DNA of 64,000 bases, taken from Xiphydria camelus (taxonomy: Eukaryota > Arthropoda > Insecta > Hymenoptera > Xiphydriidae). The DNA lies in assembly GCA_963678675.1 (NCBI GenBank), contig OY783194.1:24964278-25028277 (forward strand), read 5' to 3'. The position numbers and the translations under genes are program-made. Positions within the stretch are counted from its first letter, which is position 1, and the number at the start of each line of letters is the position of its first letter. Shown here in pieces: positions 1 through 12,600 of this stretch. The notes beneath the pieces are model-generated. The model saw only the letters and a program-made list of their open reading frames with translations. It was not told the origin of the DNA and did not search any database.

Positions 1-1374
1 TGAAACGCGTGTAACGCGAGTACCATTATCGCAAAGCAGTCGCATCGGCGCTCGGATCCGAGAGTCGACCGTTACTCCTGCGAAGAATAACGACGTGACG
101 GAGGCGCACGGCTGTACCTACTCGTACACCCGGGCGGCTCTCGCACGCCGTTTACCGCGGTGAGACGTGGGCAAGGCGCAAGGTTGTCGCGGCCGAGCGA
201 ACGCGTTCATTTTTGGTTTGTTTGGAATTCGAGGACGCGACTCGCGATCGGACGTCGCGTATATCGTTCAATCGTGTCAGCTCCGACGGGATGCTGAAAT
301 TCGGGGGGAGGCTTCAAATTCGAGTCGTTATTGGGCGTTTTCATTGGCTCGTTGGTAATGAAGACCGTAATTAAAATCTGGATAATTATCACATAAATGT
401 TTCTGGAATATTTAACGACATCGAGACGTCGGGAGAATATTTTTTAACGCTTTATTTATGCCTATCGAGTTTATATACGGGGGACGACAAGTCGTCGAAT
501 CAAAAAATCGTTCCTTTATTTGATTCAAAAATAGCGATCCACCGCAAAATTTGTAATTTTAATATGTATTAGGTACATTTGTCGAATGGAATAAATATTT
601 TTCAAGCAAACTATTAATAAAAACGATTGTTCAATTCAATGATTTCTTTCTCTGTATGAGACAATCACGTGATATTTTCTTAACACTTATTTAAGGTAAT
701 AGTGGAATAAACACATCGGTAAAAGATCACGCCTATTTGTTCGTATCCTTCTGAAGTGTCGATAAATTTATTTCGTAAAATTCCGGTTCATATTTGATTT
801 GCCCTCGCATGTCAAAAACGGAATGAAGTTATTTTGCACTGATCAATTTGAACACTTGGCAAATAGGTACTGAATTTAGGTGATAGAGCCAAGTGACGTC
901 TTTTTCGCAGTAATCGTCGTCGCTGTCACTGCTTGGAAATACATTATATTCCGCACACGAAACTCACCACTTTTAGGCGTTCCTGTTGCATTTATGTAGA
1001 CAGCCACGCGTAACGCGTTTCGCAGAGCCGATCCCGATCCGATCCATTCTCTCGATCTCGCATACATTGTGCACACACGGCGCGATACCGATCGGGGAGA
1101 TACGAAACGCGCGGCGTCTGTCGCATACGCGTGTAGTCATCCTTCTGCATTTACGAGGATTACGTGTGAAGCGAGCTGACAATAACGTATTATTTATAGC
1201 CACTGTCAGGGTAAGTATAAACAGAGAACAGCTTTTTCTGGGAATCTTAATAATGGCGAATTTTATAAAATCCCTATTTGTGTCGATTTTGAAGTCGTGT
1301 AAAGTGGTACCTGCGAAACTCAAAATTCACGTACATCATGAGCCAATTTGGGTTTCTCATTAAAAAAAGATTCA
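1..1374. other. Upstream flank, nothing recognised
   Basis: Bases 1-350 and 980-1180 are GC-richer and the rest is AT-rich. Short open frames occur on both strands over 970-1360, but they overlap antisense and show no known domain. I see no gene. Confidence 0.5.
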
Positions 1375-1600
1375 TATTTTTATATTCAATTTTCAATCTG
1401 TATACATATTTAATATCACGCGAAAGAGAAAATATCCGAAAAAATAATTACTCGCTGAGTATAAGCTTACAATATGATGGCGTAACTGCATTTCAAAATG
1501 CCGTGTTTAAACTCAAATAAGAACGAAAATGGACGAAATCAAAAATACGGGGTAAATAATTTTGTCCAAATTGTTTTGTCTGCGATAAAAAAAATTTGTG
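1375..1600 (+). repeat. Dispersed repeat, copy 1
   Basis: This segment aligns with 41508-41800, sharing for example TATTCAATTT, TTAATATCAC / TTCAATATCAC, AGAGAAAATA and a later TTTAAACTCAAATAA / TTCAGCTTAAATAA stretch. The copies are diverged and indel-rich, so the family is old. Confidence 0.55.
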
Positions 1601-1733
1601 AGGAAATCGAAGTCGGCATAATTTTTAGCGGTGTACTATTCAGTTGAACGAAGTAGAATAGCACTCAATAAAAAAGAGAGCAACTTAAATTTTCTAACGA
1701 ACACCGAAAACCATTGAACTGCTAAGTAAAACA

Positions 1734-2205
1734 CGTAATCGAAGCAGTTGATGGATTGAAATTCTAAGAATGCAGTTAAAAATCCAAATACGTATTTTCA
1801 TTTTTTGGACAATTATATATTATTTCAGAGCACTTGTATTTATATTAAGTGGAATTTATTGTGTTATATTATGGAATTCCAGATATAATTATGTAATCAA
1901 CCAGAATAAAATGATGTAATCGAATCAATTGATGGATGACAATTGCGAAAAAGTTCCAGTTTTAGAAGTAAACGTAATTCGAATTTGAAAAATTATTAAA
2001 AAATTGCAATGCGTCGATATTTGGAATTTTAGAGAGATTCGAAAATCGTAAAACTGGGATATATTTTTATTAGAAATCTCCAAAAATGCACTTTAAAAAA
2101 TAAAAACGTATTTTAATTTTTTTTACAATTGTATTTTCAGCACTGATCTTTATACGAAATGGAAGTTACTGTATCGCGTTATGGAATTCCAGGTACAATT
2201 GGATA
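1734..2205 (+). repeat. Diverged tandem duplication
   Basis: The segments 1734-1895 and 1914-2205 share, in order, a GTAATCGAA...TTGATGGAT block, an ATACGTATTTT block and a TTATGGAATTCCAG block. The second copy has about 130 extra bases in its middle. Confidence 0.6.
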
Positions 2206-2536
2206 TTGAAACGAATTTAAAACGCGGGTCCATTTTTGTGTTGCATTTTTCGAAAAAGAAATTAATATCAGCGCAATTGCATGACTCGTTCGTCTCCCAT
2301 TCGTCACCGCGCCCTCCTCTGCTGTCGTCATCAACCGAATAATCGCGAGGAATCTAATTAACTTCGAACCGCCAGGCCGGAGAATAAAATGAATCACGAG
2401 GCGTGATTCATCGAGGGAATCGGGATTATATTCACCCATCACACACGGGAACGCGACTTATTTACTAATCCTGTCGCGCGAATCGTCTTGAAATTCCGCG
2501 CTAAATACAATCCTCTACGATGGAATTGCACAAAGA

Positions 2537-3031
2537 TGAGGAACTTGCATGATTTTTTTTATTGGCTTATAAAATAGAGTAAAAAATTGCAATTTCAACG
2601 ATACATAAACTTATGGTGTTAACATATCGGATACCTTCACAAATTTGAGTTAAAAATGTTGCGTTTGAAAGAGCCGCGCAAACGGCGAGAAGCAATGCGT
2701 GACGTCACGCAACAGTAAAAGCGCTATCGGCCAATCATACTGCGTTCTAGGGCGGGGCGTAGTTAGGAGCACTCGACAGTCATTGGTTGAAATTGAGATT
2801 TAGCCAATGATCATCGAACGTGTGACGTCACGGAACAGTAAAAGCGTCTAGGCCAATCATGCTGCGTTCTCGGTCGGGGCGTGGTTTAGGCGTTGAGGCA
2901 CGATTAATTAATTCTTTTTCCCTAATATAGTTACATCTTATTAAAAAATACAGTGCTCCCTGGTTTTTATAACACGATAGCTTCGTTCAGTAAAATTTTT
3001 AAGGAAAACAAAATTTCATGCAAGTTCCTCA
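2537..3031. mobile_element. Inverted-repeat element carrying two CRE/CCAAT/GC-box modules
   Basis: A perfect 16-bp terminal inverted repeat, TGAGGAACTTGCATGA, bounds a 495-bp segment. Inside are two direct copies (about 2697-2765 and 2820-2888, 123 bp apart). Each has TGACGTCA, a CCAATCAT box and a GGCGGGGCGT or GGTCGGGGCGT box in the same order. ATTGG and CCAAT boxes also occur between them. No target-site duplication is obvious, so the superfamily is unknown. The promoter-like reading is inference. Confidence 0.65.
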
Positions 3032-3539
3032 TTTTAAGGCGTAATACGTTTTCAGCGAATCCGGATGATGAGTTATAGGAGCTATAAACGCCTCGTGGTT
3101 CTTATTCTCGTATAACTCGTGATTCGCACCTCGTTTTCTTTCCGTGTAGATAAGCAGGTAGCCATCATTAGCGCCGGGCCGTCGTATCGCATGCAACTAG
3201 CGCGAGTGCGTTCTACGAGACTCGGCTGCACGCGCTTTACTGCTCGTAGCCCATCACTGCGTCTCGAAGTCGAACGGCACGCGTGTCTCCCTACATACAT
3301 ATGTATATGAATTATGTGCATGGCTTGAAAGTAGGACCAAGCTCGATCACATCGATCGCCACGAATGAGTAGGTAGCTTGCACATCGCAAGTTGGTCGTA
3401 TATTTTCGAAATTTATATCCATAGTAAATTGATAAATGTTTTACGAGCGATGGTACAAATGTTTCGAATGTTGTTTATTGGTTTTTGTAACTGCACTGTT
3501 ATTACTATTTAGAAATTTACTCAGCAATATGTATCCGAC

Positions 3540-4080
3540 TAATATATTAATACATAATATATAATATAATATAATATAATACAATACAACACAACACAAT
3601 ACAATATAATATCATATTTCTAGAAGGTGATTTTTCGTGACAAAGCCTTTTTGTTCCTTCATATGAAACTAAAAACGACAAATGAGGTACCATTTAAAAG
3701 AAGTACTCCGGTTTTGACGAATTTTTTATTTACAATTGACCATTGTATTATTTGTTTAAAAATCCAAGGTAAAAATTGACTTTTGGCAAAGATAACGCAT
3801 CAACTACAATCGCTCTATAGCTTTTGAACCTACGTTCCTCATTTTCACTCATCTGCGAAATTTCCGCATGGGCCTGCTATTATAATATAATATAATATAA
3901 TATTAATCATTATAAATAATAATATGACGTATGTATTATTTGTAAATACATTATTTATTATTAGTGTAATTAATTATTAATTATCAATTATTATTTTTCG
4001 TTATTAATTATTAATTTATTATTTTCGATCAATTTGAATGTTTCGATAAAAAAAATACATGCAGTTATATAACTGCATAA
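3540..4080. repeat. AT-rich simple repeats
   Basis: ATAAT-type pentamer runs lie at about 3550-3610 and 3882-3905, followed by TTATTA-rich sequence to 4025. The interval 3610-3870 between them is unassigned. Confidence 0.7.
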
Positions 4081-4189
4081 TTATTACTATTGGAAGATAA
4101 TTTTACTTTTCCACAGTAACAATGATATGAGTAAGTCCGTTGTATATTGAAACTGTCTAAAGTCGCCCCTTGTGACAGGACAGCCACTT

Positions 4190-4400
4190 CAGCTCGATCG
4201 GAATAAACGTGTTTTTGAATAGTCCTAAAAGCACATTTATTCAATTCGAATGAATGTTGATTTGATCCAAATAATATTCGATTAAATCAATAATATTTAT
4301 ATACGTCCAATTAATATTCATTCCAACCGAATAAAATGTCCTCTTTGGACTATTCAAAAACACGTTTAATCGATTCGAGTACATTTTTTCTCCGTATATA
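4190..4400. mobile_element. AATAGTCCTAA foldback element, copy 1
   Basis: Inverted arms with AAACGTGTTTTTGAATAGTCC on the left and GGACTATTCAAAAACACGTT on the right enclose an AT-rich centre. Related copies lie at 27880-28010, 41865-42092 and 51303-51527. In the best-kept copies the outer ends read ACTAAGAAAAAAATTTG and TTTTTTTTCAGTA, suggesting a TA target. Confidence 0.75.
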
Positions 4401-4779
4401 GATAAAAGCTCCCTACGCTCCAATTCACTTTCTCGAATTCGCGGTGCGCAGCGACGGGACGTCCGAAACGAGATATCCGTTTAGCCCCGCGAGTAATTAA
4501 CGCGATAAATCTCCGGACAGGCTAAAATGGGAAATTAAATCTCTTCGTCCCCCTCGCGCATCTGCTAAATAGAACCCTCGAAGTCTTTCCGGTTCCGCGA
4601 CGCTGCTATTATATATCTACATGCACCGTTTACCCGGGTCGAAAAACCTCTACTCGTACAAAAAAGAAACACGCTTCCCGCACGCAGTCCATCAGCGCTC
4701 TCTCGAAATCGCATCGCGAAGGTGACACTTCCGTCGACAAATAAACGACAAATTTTCCGGCCCATTATACACGTCAACC

Positions 4780-6402
4780 GCGACCATCATCTCGACCCTG
4801 ACGCGCGAGAGACGCAAAAATCGCGCGCCAATTTAACGCTCCCGCGCCGAACCGTGGAGCCGTACGCGCGCGGTTACGGCCCCGCGCACGCACGCCCCGG
4901 ACAACTGCGGAAGTGGAAATTCGGCGTGCGCGCAAGCCGCTGCCGCCGCCGCCGCCGGAGCGGGGCACGCGCAACGGAAGCCGCGCACGCGGCCGGTGGC
5001 TGCGGCGACAATCGCCGCGAATGGCGTTGCGTGCGACGAAGGAGGAGTCGTCTGCGGCGTAGGGAGAGAAAGAGAGGCGCGCGGGTATCGCCTCGCGTAA
5101 CGTCGAGATAACCGCGCACGCTTCTCGGCGGCAGACGTTGAGGCTTCGCTCGGCGTGGAGAGGGGGGAGGAGGCCCAATATGGGAGGAGTTCTTTCGAGT
5201 TCTCTCACTCTCTGGAGGGAGGGAGAGCGAGAGAGAGAGAGAGTGAGGCTGCAAGGAGCAGAGCAGTGGTCTGCTCACCTGAGTAGAGGTGTTCGGGTGG
5301 CAGTTGCCCTGCCGAGTCGCTCCGCGACGGCTCACCGGGAACTCTTCGGCATCACACAACTAACCACCTCCGTGTAACGCAGATTCGTCCGCGCGGCACC
5401 ACTCGCATACAGACAGACGCACAGCGACAGAGATCTGCCCATGCCGCCGCGAAGTGACACACTCGCCGTCACGCGTGTCCGAGAACCCGCGCGGGATCGC
5501 CGATCGAGGGAAACACTTTGTTGACACTCCGTTGCGCGCGCCCGCAGCTATCGCACGGCCGGGCGAATCCCGGGTCACGTGCTTCGGCGTTTGTTTCGTC
5601 TCGTCGAATTTAGGGGGGGTACCGGAGAGAGGGAGAGGGAGAGGGCGCGCGCGTGGCGAGGAACGGTGAGACGGAAGTCGCGGGGAAGTGGAAGGGCCCC
5701 CCTCCCCGCCGCCCTGTTGACGGGGGAAGTGCGCGCGGTTCCCCCAGCAGCCGGGGGAAGCCCCGGCCCGCGTGCGGCAGCTTCTGAAATGTCTGCGATC
5801 GGACCGTCGCGTAGCCGCTACCCGTCGACCCGTCGGAGTAGTTGTAGTCGCGCGGATACATTGTCGGGAGCAACGGGCGACCCGCGGTCCACGGCCGCGG
5901 TCGCGACGACCGGCGAAGAGCGACGCGGGCACGCGTGACCGTCGGACTGGCTACGCGGAAGGTTGTGCTGTGCCGGATGCGCGAAGTGCGGGAAAAAAGA
6001 TCGATAACAGTTGCACTTCGTAACGTAATAATGTCGAGTAAACGAATGAGAATGACGCGTTTAACGATCCCGAAGCTTAGAACGGGGAAACAGTGAAAAT
6101 AAGGAAAACTCCTCAGAGCAGCATCTCGCGGCGGTGATCCGCGCCACGAGTGACCAGATTTTCCGGCGTCCCGACCGAGATAATACGACTTATCCGCTCG
6201 GATACGCGACACGATTGCGGTTTCTGCCGTCCTTCCACCGCATCTGGCGGCGAGGAAAAAGGCTTTTTGCACGCCCGTCTCACCGCAGTGGTCGTCGAAT
6301 CGATTGCTCGGACGCGCGGGGGCCGGCGCCGAGTGCCAAAGCTCGGCGGAAGTACGCGCGACTTGTGTTCGTTACATCAGCCGCCCCCCCCCCCCCCCGC
6401 AA
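4780..6402 (+). promoter_or_regulatory. Putative promoter and 5' UTR region of the BTB zinc-finger gene
   Basis: This stretch is GC- and CpG-rich, unlike the AT-rich DNA before it, and ends at the start codon. It contains GA-rich tracts at about 5215-5245 and 5620-5650, similar to GAGA-factor sites that mark many insect developmental promoters. I see no convincing TATA box and cannot place the transcription start. Long open frames occur on both strands here, but their composition is the low-complexity Arg/Pro/Ser expected from GC-rich non-coding DNA. A 5' UTR intron is possible: TTACATCAG just before 6381 could be an acceptor. Confidence 0.4.
6384..6398 (+). repeat. Poly-C tract four bases before the start codon
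   Basis: Fifteen consecutive C residues end four bases upstream of the ATG at 6403. In the mRNA this would be a C-rich 5' UTR element directly at the initiation site. The length is likely to be variable and error-prone in sequencing. Confidence 0.9.
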
Positions 6403-6600
6403 ATGGTGAGGAATCGCGACTTCTGGGACTCGGCGATGGGAGAGGTGATAAGGGTGTCGGGACGGGTGCCGGACATCGGAGAGTTTCTGAGGGAGGCTAT
6501 GCTGTCGCAGCGGTTCGCGGACGTCGCTTTGTGCTGCCCCGGCGGGCAGAGGTTCCTGGCTCACCGACTGGTCCTCTCGGCGGCGAGCCCCTACTTGCAG
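6403..6600 (+). CDS. Exon 1: start codon and first half of the BTB domain
   Basis: The exon codes residues 1-66, from MVRNRDFW to AASPYLQ. The ATG at 6403 has adenines at -1 and -2 and a G at +4. No in-frame upstream ATG is linked to it, and the frame farther upstream codes only low-complexity residues across the C tract, so this start is preferred. The exon ends at a perfect donor, CAG|GTGAGT, right after the conserved SPYLQ of the BTB fold. Without splicing the frame adds 20 unrelated residues and stops at 6661-6663, which marks the true exon end. Confidence 0.93.
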
Positions 6601-9600
6601 GTGAGTCCTGTTTCGCATACGGCGGCACTTGTCCCACGGAAATGTTATGTATTTGAGATATGACAAAAAAAAGTAAATATATGCAACGAGTATTTAATAT
6701 ATATACACACATATATGCACACGTCGCTTTTTCTATACTTCGCAAGTAGGATAAACCACCCAGTTATTGGACACTTGTGCCCATAATTATGAAAGTGGTC
6801 TGTCAAAATTAAAAAAAAATGAGTTTATCAGTTATTTCACACCATATTATTTTAAACTAAATTAATAACTGATAAACTCATTTTTTTTAAATTTTGACTT
6901 AGACCACTTTCATAATTATGGGCACACTTAAGCATATTACAACATTTGAGAACGTGTTAAAAAGATATTTTTCTACCTAGAGATATGAGTGGTGGCTTGT
7001 TTTAATTGAAAATATATTGGCTTTACATTCTAATACTCAAACTAAATGTATTTTAAAATATTGGTTGTGTGTGTGCATTAGAAATTTGGAAATATATATT
7101 TGCTCAATATATATAGACTCAAAATATATTTAAAATATATCAAAATATATTTCAGGTATTGCGAAGTATACAAAGATCAGCAAAACGTATATATTTGTAA
7201 TACTTTTTCTATATCTCAAAAATATATAACTTTTTCGTGGTTATATCCATAACGAAAAGAAGTGGAATAAAAACTCGATTTTAGGATTTATACAAATTTT
7301 GTACGAAAGCTTTTATCGTATCTCGCTTCGTATAAAAGATGCTTCGGAGGGGTAAAACTTTAAAGGGTTGATTATAATCAAACTCAAGCTTTAATTTTTT
7401 CATGAACTTCTAATCTGCCGAGTTTCGTCGAGATCAGAGGTCGACCCTTAAGATGAGAACCTTTTTTTCGGAATGCCCCATAATACATAATAAAAGTAGT
7501 AATAATTATAATTAATAAAAATTAGCAATATAAACTCGATAAAAATAATTTTCTCTGTTTCTCCTTTCCGGAGAAGAACTAAACGCAGCATCTCTCGATT
7601 ACCAATCAAGTGCTATTCCTTCTAACGAGAAGATTGACGTGGAATCCGTGGAATCTCTTGCTACGTCTTACTATGTCGGACTGCTCGAAAAGAACGATGA
7701 CGACGATGAAAAGTACGAGTTATTCCTTTTCTTCGGCCCGAATGAGATGAGATAGAAAGGTGGAAGGGGGTGTGAGAGGGGGATCACGGTGGGGGGCACA
7801 GTGATGGAACTGGAGCGCTTTAAATTACACGCCGTTTAAATAGAATAAAAGTTACATCTTAATTGTCAAGGATATAATATACACTGAGAGAAATAATTGC
7901 TAGTATCAAACAAATATTCCGTTTACCAAGATATCATACGATTTTAACCCTTTCGCTCACGGTGTCCACAAATGTGGACATGTAGATTAATGTATATATA
8001 AGGTCATAAATTAGAATTTTGTTACCGTTTGTTCACAAGAAGTACATTCGTGGACATTGTAACGAACGTATAAGACATATATAGCCATAAAAATTAAAAA
8101 TTAAATTTATAAATAAACAAAAAAAATTAAATTTATGAAAAGAAAAATTTTTTTTTTATCAGAAAAATTAAAATTTAAAGCATCGAACAGCTGGAATATA
8201 CATTATCAATTGTATAGCTGTAAAAATAAAAATTCGTAAGTGAAAGGGTTAACAATTTAAAAAAATACAAATTCTTGATCGACAAATATAGGTATATTCT
8301 TGATTAAAGAATATCTTCGTTGGGACGAGAAATTCTTTCTGCGCGAAAAAAAGAACAATTACTCAAGCCTATTAAATATTTCCTCGCACGAAGAAAACCA
8401 TGGCTTGATTCTGGAATTACATCATTTTTTTGATTGAGGATAATATTTTGCTGGCAGTAGCAATTATTTCTCTCGGTGTAGTATGATTATTCAACGAGCA
8501 ATCAAGCGATCGAATGAAATTTTTTGGGATGCTTCATTGTGATATGACGTGACAAAATCTCGAAATTATTATTAACGTATTCGGGGCAATGACGAAGTAC
8601 TTATTAATGCTTTGAGAATTGATGAGAAACACGACGATGTGCTCGTAGATAACGGATTTTTTGCTTTGGTGCCAAAATTGAATATGTTATCGCAGCTGCC
8701 TGGTTTGTAGGTGTGAAAATGTGTGAATTAACGTCGTTTGAGGGCATTGTGTAATTATCGCACCTTACGCGAACGGAAAATATGTAAACGGAAGCGAACC
8801 GACTTCTTCGACGACGATTGATTGTATCAGATTTTTGTTTACATTTGTCGTATCGCCGTACCGCGCGTGCCTCTAGGTTCCGTGTTTATGGTAAATTGCT
8901 CATAGCACGTAAACACCAAAAATCTTCAAGAAAGATGACCAAAGTTGCCGACGCTTTCTCGAAACTAAACAATATTTGGAAATGTCAGTTGGGAAAATTA
9001 TTTTGCGAGTTTAACAGGACAAGGTTGTTAGGATTAGCATATGTAAATTTGTAAATATTCCGTCAATCAGGTAGATGTGCATTTTTGTAAGACGTTTACT
9101 CAGTTTTTGGGTCGACTCTTAGATTTTTCCATCGTCATGTTTAATGAAATTAGCGTAAAAGAAACTGAAAGTTCGAGATTATGAGAATATTGCAGTAGTA
9201 AAAGGTCGAAAGGACGTTGAGATCAATTATATTCAAAGGGATGAGGAAAAGGTCAAAAAGTTTTAGGTAGGCCTAAAGAAGTCTAAATAACGTTACATTG
9301 TTACAATATTTTTTGTTTCGATTCTACATAAATATCTTGTGTCTTGTTCCTTCAATTTTGACATTATGTAAAGTTTAATTAAAAAATAATGTTTCGAAAT
9401 AATACCGTGATAATTTTACTTCAAAGTTTATAATTACGTAGATATTCTTAATCGACTACAATCTTTTATTGGTATCTTTCGGTAGTCTTGAAATCGTTGA
9501 AAAATGCAATGTCATCATTTGCTATATATATGTATAATTGATTTTAGAATATACAAAATATTTCTATTTTTAAAGAGAATTTAAGCACGCGTCAATTGTG

Positions 9601-12600
9601 TAAATGGAAAGCATGGATGTATAAGTGCATAGGTATTAGAAGAGGCTGCAAAATTATTTTTATCGATCGGTTAATGGGAATCGACATAAGAGGGAGATTC
9701 AATTATCGGTTGAGATTGACGAGAAAGAGGAACGGAGGAGGTGGCATATCGTAAGGTCGCCGAAGCCAATTAAATTTTAAACGAAGGTACAAGATCAACA
9801 GACGTTAGATTCGATCGAGCAGTAAGTACGAAATTCCATATAAATTTGAATATTTTGAAAGAACATCGAATCTATCCTATCGAAATTTTGCGATTGAATC
9901 AGAAGTTCACGAAAAAATATATGTTAATTTATCAAACTCTTCAAAGTGCAATTTAGAAAATAAATTAAATATCTTATCTTTTTTTCTGGTATTTTAATCT
10001 AGTGTAAAATTATATCTCCTTCCTTACTTTTTTTTTTGAAATTAGGTCGTTTAAAGAATATCTTGAAAATTAAATCCGTCTAAAAAAATCACGAGTCTTA
10101 TTTTCGATAAAGATTATTTATATAACGTCTTTTTCAAAAAAAAAAGATGAACTTTATAGAAATTGCAGTGCTCAGAGGATAAATGCTTTCAAAAAATATT
10201 TGCGTTGCGAATGCGAATCGACAAAAAAAAACGTGTAAAGGCCAGTTCCGATCTTATTTATTTAATATCAACGACTACGAAATTACCGTGGCTCCTCGAT
10301 TAGTCGTCTCGATCTGACCATTAATCGGAATCGGCATAAAAGTCATCGGCGGACGTATAATTGATACGTCCCGCACACGCGAACGATATTGCGAAGTTTT
10401 CGAAAATCCATCCCGAGAAACAGGAATCTCGCCTAATGGGATACGCTATGAGTAGTTAAGCGAACGGAAACCTAGTACCGTATTATGTGCTACTCGTTCG
10501 CGATCGCGTATTCCTATAACAGATCTCTACAGTGAGATAATCACGGGTCGCGGAGTCTCTGTCACGAACGTTCGTCGCGACCCGACAGGGACCAACGGTT
10601 CGATAAACTCTTCCCACGTTCGCAGAATTCGTCGAGGATTTGCTTTGCAAATCCTATGTACGAGTGGGCAACGCGATCACCTCGAATTGCGTTTATCGGG
10701 TTCAGAGGGTGACCTTATAGAGGTTCGTGTAATTGGACGATTAGAGTTTTTGGGCTACATTTGCGTTGGAGATTCGACAGCCGTAGCTACTGCTTGGCAG
10801 CTAAAAGTAGCTATTCTAGCCCAAGTAAAAAAAATTGAATATCGATTTGATTAAAATTTGATCAAGCATGGATAATTGTTGATAGGATCTAAAAATTATC
10901 CCAAAAATAAGAATATCGCGATCTTAATACATTTTTTATTTCATTTATATCCATTTTTTATCACATTTTAATCTATTTTCAATAATTGTAAAATGATACT
11001 TGAATGGTATTTCACCAATTTAAAATTGTATTTTGAAATTAAAAGTAGATCAAAATGTGATGAAAAATAGGACCGCATCAAGATCACAATATTCTTATTT
11101 TTGGATTATTTTTGGATCACATTGACGGTGATCTATTATTGATATCATATTTTGATTAAAATGGCGTCATATTTTTTTACTTGGGAGCATGTACGCACTT
11201 ATAAATGAAATAAATCGTCGCGTCGATTATTAGGGTCGAGATGAAAAATGTTTAAGTGAAAATACGTAAATAGAAGTGCAAATATTATCGGTTATTAATT
11301 TTCTCTCCTTGAGAAAGTTTTATTAGTAGATAATAGAATTAACAGAATGACTTTTATCGAATTTGGTAAATCGATAAATATAAGCGTTGAGATCCTTAAG
11401 TTGAATTTTTGTGATGATTCGCCATCTTGTATAAGAAATATAAAATAAATTTATAGGTGGGGAATTATTACAAAAATTTAACTGAAGGGTCCTAACACAT
11501 CGATGGCTTTACCAAATTTTCTCAAAATCGATAGAATCTTCTTAAACTTAACTTTAATCACTTTTCTATAATGCATCATATCTCGACTAGAGTAGTGCAT
11601 CAAAATCTTTTACGGTCAAAAAATGAGGAATTTATTAGACTACATAATATCTTAGGCCTCCTCTGAAAGACACGACATGTTGTGTAACAATTTGAGCGAC
11701 GTATTTTCTGGAACTTTAGCAATATTTTCCAAAGATTTCCAGCAAATTTTGAATCTCTAAAAACAGTTGCATTCATATAAAGAGGACACGAAATGAAAGC
11801 GCCGTCTATTTGTAAATCTCAAAAACAGGACCAGAAACGAACGAAAGCAAAAGTAGCCAAAATTCCTCGAGACGCGGAATTCTCCAGCGCCATTCAGGAT
11901 CGGAGGCGAAGGCGGTAAAAGTCAATGCACGCGACTTTATCTCGTTCGCTCGCCATTATTCCTCGGATCGTAAAGCCAAGCAGCTGCGAACGTAATAGTC
12001 ATACGTGCAGGAGTTCCGCAACGCGTGCAGTGGCACAGAATTATTTTCCTCGATTGCAGAGAGACAGCGCACGGCAGTAGCGGTTCCTGCAAGCTCAGCT
12101 CGACCGCGTGCTCGCGCAGCAGAAACGTGCATTTTGAGCTAACACTATCGATGCAGCCGCTCTCGAATAACCCGGCTATCGCCCCGAGCTCGCAAGCCGG
12201 GTTAAATGCAGGTAAATCGTCTGAAGAAAGTCGGCGAGTCGAACGCGTTCGTCCGCGTGCGAATGCAATCCGGTACGGTCGGTCGCGAGGGGGAATAACG
12301 TTTGTCGCGTCAGTCGTGAGTCAACCGTTACGAGCCAGTCGCGTGCGGGCATCTTAATGCGGCGGGCCGCCGCTGCTCGTCGATCGGGCGCTCGCGTCGT
12401 CCGAGACGATCCTCGCGAGTGCATCGACCATGTCCGACGTACAAATAGTCCAGGCGTCAAGGGTTTTATTGACTCAAAAATTCCTAAGGGAGATTTCTTT
12501 TCTTCTATCGCTTCTTTTCATGTTTAAGTAGACAAATATCAAAAATGGGCATCAACATTCGGCCCGCAACATATTGTTTAAACAAATGGAAGGGGAAATT

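Noticed and set aside
4774..6272. Several long open frames (up to 220 codons) on both strands upstream of exon 1
   Set aside because: GC-rich DNA suppresses stop codons. The residues are low-complexity Arg/Pro/Ser, and frames overlap on opposite strands without splice support.
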